DNA of 10,127 nucleotides from Candidatus Competibacteraceae bacterium (lineage in GTDB: Bacteria > Pseudomonadota > Gammaproteobacteria > Competibacterales > Competibacteraceae): positions 1 to 10,127 of the forward strand of contig JAAUQA010000076.1 in assembly GCA_012032855.1 (NCBI GenBank). Reading direction: 5' to 3'. The position numbers and the translations under genes were made by a program. Of the stretch, positions 6,240-10,127 are shown in pieces. Each line of letters starts with the position of its first letter. Positions within the stretch are counted from its first letter, which is position 1. Under the pieces are notes generated by a model. The model was not told the DNA's origin and made no database searches. It saw only the letters and a list, made by a program, of their open reading frames with translations.

Positions 6240-7230
6240 ATGGACCGAAACACCGAACTCGAAGCGTTTAAGCGCCAAATCAACTTGTCGGAATTTGCCG
6301 CTTCAATGGGCTACACCCTGAACAGAAGGGCCAGTTGCCGCAACAGTGCCGAGATGCACGGCCCGGACGGTGACAAGGTGGTGATTATGCGGGACACCGA
6401 TAGCCACTGGATTTACTTCTCAAGGCAGGACGAACGCGACAACGGCAGCATTATTGATTTCTTCCAGAAGCGTAGCCCGTGTTCCTTGGGGCAAGTCCGC
6501 ATGGCCTTGGCGCCCGTGGATCGGGGAAAGCCCCAATCCTCCGAAACGTCCCCCGGCCAATAGTTACGTGCCCAAGCTGGAGACTTCCAGCAAAGACCTA
6601 GTCCAGGTACAAACTCTGTTTGCCGCTATGGAGCCAGCCGCCGCGCATCCGTACCTTATGGGCCGCAATATTCCCGCCGCCGTGCTTTCCGGTCCCCGAC
6701 TGGTCGGGAAGGTGTACACGGATAGCCACCGCAATGCCATCTTTCCGCACTACAACAGCGCGGGCCTGTGTGGGTATGAAATCAAAAACCAAAATTTCAC
6801 GGGCTTTGCCAAAGGCGGGGAAAAGGGCTTGTGGTTTTCTACTGTTAGCCACACCGACACCGTTGCCGTGATCGCTGAAACGGCGATTGATGCCATCAGC
6901 TATCACGTCTTGTATCCAGATCCGCATACCCGGCTATTCAGCACGGGCGGCAGCCTAAACCCCGATCAGCCGGAGTTAATCGCCCGTGCAGCAGCACGCT
7001 TGCCGCAGGGCGGGCTAATCATCATAGCGACCGACCACGACCCCGGCGGCGATAGCTTAACCGACGCCATCCGGCAAGCCCTCGAATCCGCTCAGCGTCC
7101 GGACTTGCAAATCACCCGGCATAGCCCGGCACAAGCAGGGCAGGACTGGAACGACGTTTTAAAGCACTCAGAAGCCCCGCAGGGGCAACCAACCATGAAG
7201 ATGGGGGGTATGGATAGGCAAGGGCCTTAA
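6240..7230 (+). pseudogene. DUF3991/TOPRIM domain protein (primase-like), split by one extra base
   Basis: A TOPRIM protein of about 329 residues in two frames. The first frame runs from ATG 6240 (MDRNTELEAFKRQINLSEFA) to about residue 90 (SLGQVRMAL). The second continues with RPWIGESPNP to the stop at 7228-7230. Deleting one of the two G at 6509-6510 joins them. The N-terminal part (HWIYFSRQDERDNGSIIDFF) matches the DUF3991-type N terminus, without a zinc-finger cysteine set. TOPRIM residues are Glu213 (AVIAETAIDAIS) and the acidic pair Asp265/Asp267 (IIIATDHDPGGD). DWNDVL follows near the end, as in related plasmid primase-like proteins. Such proteins are probable primases or nucleotidyl transferases. 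Its place beside the origin and in a plasmid whose relaxase lacks a primase domain suggests a role in priming. The open frame extends upstream to 6204, but the family N terminus favours 6240. Confidence 0.82.
6509..6510. other. Frameshift point in the TOPRIM gene
   Basis: The sequence gccttggcgcccg reads in frame across both halves if one G of this GG is removed (QVRMAL joined to RPWIG). It is the second single-base insertion in a conserved gene of this window. Confidence 0.68.
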
Positions 7231-7281
7231 AACGCCTCAGGGGAGCTACAGGGGCCAGCAGGGACACGTTAAATCCGGTGA

Positions 7282-8010
7282 TTAAGCGGTTTGTTGTGGG
7301 GTAGGGCACCGGTGGGGCTGAAAATCTTTGTTCCGGCTGAAATCAATCCGGGTAAACCCGTGTTTTCCCAAGCTGCTTTCATTCTTGAATAAGGCACAGG
7401 GCAGCAACACCGAGCCGGGATACACGTCTACCGCTTCGTCCTGCTGGAACATGACACAAAACGCGGCGCATTCTTCAATCAGGTATTGGGTGGAGTAGTG
7501 CTGAAACGCGCCTAGACGGTGGGCAGCGACTAGGCCGTTTTTCTGGCGGCGCTGCCAGAACAGCATGACTTCATCGTCTATCGCTTTCCGAATGGGCCGC
7601 CCGGCCTGATATTGCTGATTAATTTTGTCATACTGACAAGCATAATCTGGATGATTGCGCCAGTGCTCCCAACGATACAGTTCGACATGAGGCACGTTAG
7701 AAAACGCCCTGCTGTTCCGGTCAATCCATTCATTGCCTCGCACCTGTGCCAGTTCAAGGGCGGCGGTTTCCTCCATGCCATTGAAATGATAATTATGCCG
7801 TTGCAAGGTGTCATTAACGCAGATTATCACCTGTTCAAAACGCCGCTTTGCCCATGCCATTGTTGCCGCGAATTTTTCGCCTTCGTGGTATGGCTGACCG
7901 ACACTGATATGAAACCGGGCGCTGGCAAACTCTTTCCAACTGTTGCCGCGTTTGACCTTGACGGCATAGTGGCCTGTTTGCGGTGGATATTGATGTTTAA
8001 AACCGCTCAT
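7282..8010 (-). CDS. Cyclodipeptide synthase-like protein (XYP type)
   Basis: A 242-residue protein resembling tRNA-dependent cyclodipeptide synthases, which join two amino acids from aminoacyl-tRNAs into a diketopiperazine. From the ATG at 8010, Ser36 in ARFHISVGQPYHEG matches AlbC Ser37. The following AATMAWAKRRFEQVIICVND matches the family stretch after the serine. Tyr176 and Glu180 (TQYLIEE) match AlbC Tyr178/Glu182, with almost the same spacing from the serine. VDVYPGS supplies Tyr197-Pro198; with Gln39 in place of Asn40 this is the XYP-subfamily signature. Length is normal. The open frame extends to 8082, but the ATG at 8010 gives the family length and a 14-base overlap with the XRE gene upstream, implying coupling. 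There is no strong ribosome-binding site. The basic tRNA-binding helix of AlbC is not obvious, so substrates are unknown. The assignment is by motif only. Confidence 0.78.
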   Translation of the reverse strand: MSGFKHQYPPQTGHYAVKVKRGNSWKEFASARFHISVGQPYHEGEKFAATMAWAKRRFEQVIICVNDTLQRHNYHFNGMEETAALELAQVRGNEWIDRNSRAFSNVPHVELYRWEHWRNHPDYACQYDKINQQYQAGRPIRKAIDDEVMLFWQRRQKNGLVAAHRLGAFQHYSTQYLIEECAAFCVMFQQDEAVDVYPGSVLLPCALFKNESSLGKHGFTRIDFSRNKDFQPHRCPTPQQTA

Positions 8011-8644
8011 CCGCCGTGCTTTCTGTGGGTTGCTCCAAGGTATGCCAAAGAATGTTGAACGTATTGCGTTGAATGGTGGCATTGATCGGGTCTATGCGAA
8101 TGACATCGCGCAGCACATCGGCGGTTTCATTGGCTACACGATCCGCATAAACAAGGGTGACCCGATTAATAAATAAGCCCTTGGGAATATAACGGTATTC
8201 CTCTAAAGGCCCGAGTAAATGGGTGTTGCCCTCTTCAACCAGTTGGCGCATTTTTACGCCGTGTTGGCGTAGCTCTCGATAGAGTTTATTGACTGAGGGC
8301 GGTGATTGGCGATCATCGGCGTACATGATGAGCAATTCGGGGGCGGGGTGATCTCGAAGTTGTTCACGAACATCGTGCAGCAGTTGTAAATAGGTTTCTT
8401 CATGGCTTTTTCCCTGCACTAAAATAATAGGATTAGCATTGAGCCTGACGCCGTCTTCTGTGAAGAAGATATGGTTTTTATTAAGCGCCATCCGCAGTTT
8501 TTCAATGCTATCAGGGTGAAGTTTTGTTTTTTCGGCTTCAAATTTTTGTATAGAGGCTTTAGCAACATCGGATTGAGTCGCTAATGCTGCTTGACTCATG
8601 CCGCATAATGCGCGAGCCGCCTTTAATTGCCCCGGTGTAAACAT
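7997..8644 (-). CDS. XRE-family regulator with TrmB/PLD-like C-terminal domain
   Basis: A 215-residue DNA-binding regulator. Residues about 5-60 form an XRE helix-turn-helix (LKAARALCGMSQAALA, then DVAKASIQKFEAEKTKLHP). The segment SIEKLRMALNKNHIFFTEDG links to a C-terminal domain (about 80-205) with LLIMYADD, YRYIPKG and VTLVYADRVANE. These resemble the degenerate phospholipase-D-like sensor domain of TrmB-type regulators; no HKD catalytic motif is seen. It is homologous to the regulator at 9493-10127. Its stop overlaps the cyclodipeptide synthase-like gene by 14 bases. A good ribosome-binding site (AAGGAAAGGG in the minus-strand sense) precedes the ATG. It probably controls its own operon through the divergent promoter region at 8665-8753, perhaps in response to a small ligand. 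Confidence 0.85.
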   Translation of the reverse strand: MFTPGQLKAARALCGMSQAALATQSDVAKASIQKFEAEKTKLHPDSIEKLRMALNKNHIFFTEDGVRLNANPIILVQGKSHEETYLQLLHDVREQLRDHPAPELLIMYADDRQSPPSVNKLYRELRQHGVKMRQLVEEGNTHLLGPLEEYRYIPKGLFINRVTLVYADRVANETADVLRDVIRIDPINATIQRNTFNILWHTLEQPTESTADERF

Positions 8645-8664
8645 TCTCTATTCCCTTTCCTTTT

Positions 8665-8753
8665 GATGTATTGCAATCAATGTTTTATGTCAAGACTTTA
8701 ACCTGTGTTTGCGAGAAAATAATCTTGACAACCATAAAAAATATACGTATTAA
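8665..8753. promoter_or_regulatory. Divergent promoters with a shared inverted-repeat operator
   Basis: Two sigma70-type promoters lie back to back. Leftward, toward the XRE gene: TTGACA (8693-8688), 17 bases, TACATC (8670-8665). Rightward: TTGACA (8725-8730), 17 bases, TATTAA (8748-8753). Both -35 boxes lie inside a perfect 8-base inverted repeat, tgtcaaga (8688-8695) and tcttgaca (8723-8730), which could be the operator of the XRE protein. The leftward -10 box is weaker. Confidence 0.6.
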
Positions 8754-8812
8754 ACCTACAACTATATGCTTTTTGTGCATATTTTATTATTGTGTGGGAA
8801 AGGAACAAAGAG

Positions 8813-8935
8813 ATGGGAACTACCGTTATTGAAAGCAAAATTAATGCGCATTTAGGTCGGTCATCGTTACCCGGTAACGATCCGGCTAGCCCAGCGCCAG
8901 CCGGGAAACGGCTTGCTGTGCTGCGGTCGGGGTAG
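8813..8935 (+). CDS. Small open reading frame behind a strong promoter (possible gene remnant)
   Basis: A 40-codon frame beginning MGTTVIESKINAHLGRSSLP, with a good ribosome-binding site (GGAAAGGAACAAAG, ending just before the ATG) and the rightward promoter at 8725-8753. The last third overlaps the 3' end of the GNAT gene on the opposite strand and turns Pro/Ala/Arg-rich, as expected of antisense reading. It may be a genuine small protein or the 5' remnant of a gene cut off near the palindrome at 8863-8881, whose promoter and start survive. I do not recognise it. Confidence 0.35.
   Translation: MGTTVIESKINAHLGRSSLPGNDPASPAPAGKRLAVLRSG
8863..8881. repeat. 19-bp palindrome at the end of the GNAT gene
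   Basis: Perfect 9-base arms (atcgttacc and ggtaacgat) around a single C, lying 4 bases beyond the GNAT stop codon. A second inverted repeat, ccggct/agccgg (8882-8887, 8899-8904), adjoins it. It could be a terminator hairpin without a T tract, a protein-binding site, or a recombination junction between the small open frame and the GNAT module. Confidence 0.45.
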
Positions 8936-9496
8936 GGGGCTGGTCATTGGTCCTGAGATCGTCAGGAAGTGTTTCCTTGTGAACAACGGTCATTCCCAAC
9001 CCTTCATAGAACGGAATCACTTTCGCGTGATTTGTATTGCGGCTGGTGAGATAGATCATGGTGTAATCTTCAAAAAATCGTTGAAATAGAGCGGGTAAAA
9101 ATTTCTGCCCGTATCCTTTGCCGGTGTGCTGCGGGAAAATCCGAAATTCTCAATCTCAATCAGGCGGTCCCCGGTTGCGGCCTCTGCAAACACATCGGTT
9201 AAATCGTCCTTGGTTGTACCCGCCAGACAATAGCCCAGCGTTTCAGGATTTTTCTTTAACAGAAGAAACTGGGTTTCGGGCTGGGATAAACGCTCTTCCA
9301 GCAGCTTCTTGTTATTGTGATAACGCGGTCTTTTCGTCCAGTTCCAAGGACCGCCAACCTCTTCAATGAGTCGGCTAAAAACATCATACTCAGGCGTTAT
9401 TTTTTCCATTGAAAAAATACTTGAAAGGGGCTGATAGCTTCTGTTTTCAAAAGTCTGGCGAGAGATGATTAAATGGTAATTAACAAAATGCGTCAC
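8886..9496 (-). pseudogene. GNAT family N-acetyltransferase, frameshifted
   Basis: An acetyl-CoA-dependent N-acetyltransferase of about 203 residues, split by one missing base. The first frame (GTG start at 9496) includes NYHLIISRQ, then LIEEVGGPWNWTKRP, FLLLKKNPETLGYCLAG and LIEIENFGF, and ends at 9056 in unrelated residues. The true continuation, in the next frame, is FPQHTGKGYGQKFL, MIYLTSRN, HAKVIPFYEGLGM and on to a TAG at 8886-8888. QHTGKGYG is the acetyl-CoA pyrophosphate-binding motif, so the truncated product would be inactive. Adding one base to the run of four A at 9136-9139 restores the frame. The GTG overlaps the stop of the upstream XRE gene (GTGA, 4 bases), so the pair is coupled. 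An internal ATG (9409) would drop the N-terminal strand seen in the family. Substrate unknown. Confidence 0.83.
9136..9139. other. Frameshift point in the GNAT gene
   Basis: A run of four A (TTTT in the gene sense). Five would give GFFPQHTGKGYG in frame. It is the third single-base indel in this window, here a missing base. Confidence 0.65.
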
Positions 9497-10127
9497 TCTT
9501 CAATCTCCTTGGCAACGTGTTCCCATGCAATATCAAAAAGAACCCGGAAACTGCGAACGCTTTTAGCGTCTCGCTTGACTTCTACCGTGACGCTGTCTTG
9601 TTCAAAATACAGAAAAGCGACCTTATCCCCGTAAATGTAAATGGTTAAATCATCAAATTTTTCTTTGGGAAACCAGCGGTATTTGGCAAAAGAAGCGCCG
9701 ATAAATTGTTGATCTTCTTTTTCAATGATGACCTTGAAATCAAAGTTTTCCTTGATAGCTTCCATCCGCTTGGCGTGTTGTTCGTACCACTCTGCGCCTA
9801 ACCATTTGACCAGCAAGGAAGGAACGCCGTTGAATAGGCAAATATCCCCGCCCTGAGTGCTGGCGGTCAAATACACATCATCAAAGAACAGGCGAAAATC
9901 AGCAGGGCCTTGATATACCGGGTTATCATTTAAACGAATGCCATCTTCGGTAATGATAATATGTTTTTTATTAAGGCAATTAATGAGTTTTTCGATACTG
10001 TTTGGATGCAGGGCGGTGCGGCCCTGCTCAAAATTTCGGATAGACTGAACAGAAAGTCCCGAAAATTCGGCTAATTCCTGCTGACTCATATCGTCGCAAA
10101 AGGCCCGTGCCGCCCTGAGTTGTGCTG
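9493..10127 (-). CDS. XRE-family regulator with TrmB/PLD-like C-terminal domain (5' end cut by window)
   Basis: A homologue of the regulator at 7997-8644. An ATG at 10089 would start at MSQQELAEFSG, but the frame stays open to the window edge and encodes AQLRAARAFCDD just before it, matching the family helix 1. The true start therefore lies outside. The helix-turn-helix continues through SVQSIRNFEQGRTALHP, followed by SIEKLINCLNKKHIIITEDG, close to the same part of its paralogue. The C-terminal domain carries YRWFPKEKFDDLTIYIYGDK and ends with LFDIAWEHVA, again TrmB/PLD-like without catalytic residues. It overlaps the GNAT gene by 4 bases. It probably regulates that operon; its promoter is not in view. 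Confidence 0.83.
   Translation of the reverse strand, partial: AQLRAARAFCDDMSQQELAEFSGLSVQSIRNFEQGRTALHPNSIEKLINCLNKKHIIITEDGIRLNDNPVYQGPADFRLFFDDVYLTASTQGGDICLFNGVPSLLVKWLGAEWYEQHAKRMEAIKENFDFKVIIEKEDQQFIGASFAKYRWFPKEKFDDLTIYIYGDKVAFLYFEQDSVTVEVKRDAKSVRSFRVLFDIAWEHVAKEIEE

Noticed and set aside
7612..8058. A 148-codon plus-strand open frame opposite the cyclodipeptide synthase-like gene
   Set aside because: It is antisense to a gene with clear catalytic motifs, has no ribosome-binding site and its product resembles no family I know.
7997..8082. Longer start (8082) for the cyclodipeptide synthase-like gene
   Set aside because: It would overlap the XRE gene by 86 bases and add residues that do not look like the family; the ATG at 8010 gives the usual length.
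8886..9496. GNAT toxin with XRE antitoxin (TacT/AtaT-like)
   Set aside because: The enzyme carries the VGGPWNW-type N terminus of general GNAT enzymes rather than the toxin subgroup, and the partner has a large sensor-like domain. A toxin role is not excluded but unsupported.
1..10127. Closed circular plasmid with ends joining
   Set aside because: Joining 10127 to 1 does not supply an evident start codon for the cut XRE gene within the first codons, and no terminal overlap is seen, so circularity cannot be claimed.

Overview
The window reads as most of the backbone, plus some cargo, of a small mobilizable plasmid or plasmid-derived element from a proteobacterium, most likely a gammaproteobacterium. 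This rests on the gene families: an RSF1010-type MOBQ relaxase with a matching oriT, an RPA-family Rep with iterons, a DUF3991/TOPRIM protein, RadC-like and DUF6876 proteins. The genus cannot be read from the sequence. The par/rep/iteron block (about 3600-6060) is clearly more AT-rich than the mob, TOPRIM and cyclodipeptide synthase genes, so the element looks like a mosaic.

Layout. (1) 1-2284, mobilization: an oriT with the RSF1010 nick core on the minus strand (91-125), a MobA/MobL relaxase (217-1692) and a DUF6876 protein (1928-2284). (2) 2340-3594: a serine recombinase with a palindrome over its own start codon, then a convergent RadC-like JAB protein. (3) 3676-4730: a minus-strand partition operon (small ribbon-helix-helix-like protein, then ParA), bounded by near-identical 20-bp repeats. 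(4) 4724-6239, replication: a minus-strand rep gene broken by one extra base, six iteron-like repeats, a perfect DnaA box, an AT-rich stretch and a hairpin-rich stretch. (5) 6240-7230: a DUF3991/TOPRIM primase-like gene, also split by one extra base. (6) 7282-10127, cargo: two minus-strand modules, each with a homologous XRE regulator that carries a TrmB/PLD-like C-terminal domain, followed by an overlapping enzyme gene. In the first the enzyme is a cyclodipeptide synthase-like protein. In the second it is a GNAT acetyltransferase that is frameshifted here.

How it fits together: Rep binds the iterons to start replication, the TOPRIM protein may help priming, ParA and the small DNA-binding protein segregate copies, the recombinase probably resolves multimers, and the relaxase nicks oriT for transfer by a helper conjugation system. 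No type IV secretion genes are present.

The most unusual content is the tandem pair of XRE/PLD-like regulator plus enzyme modules. The first enzyme keeps the catalytic Ser, Tyr, Glu and Tyr pattern of tRNA-dependent cyclodipeptide synthases, with the XYP-subfamily signature. Three genes (rep, TOPRIM, GNAT) each carry a single-base indel, so either the assembly has indel errors or the element is decaying.
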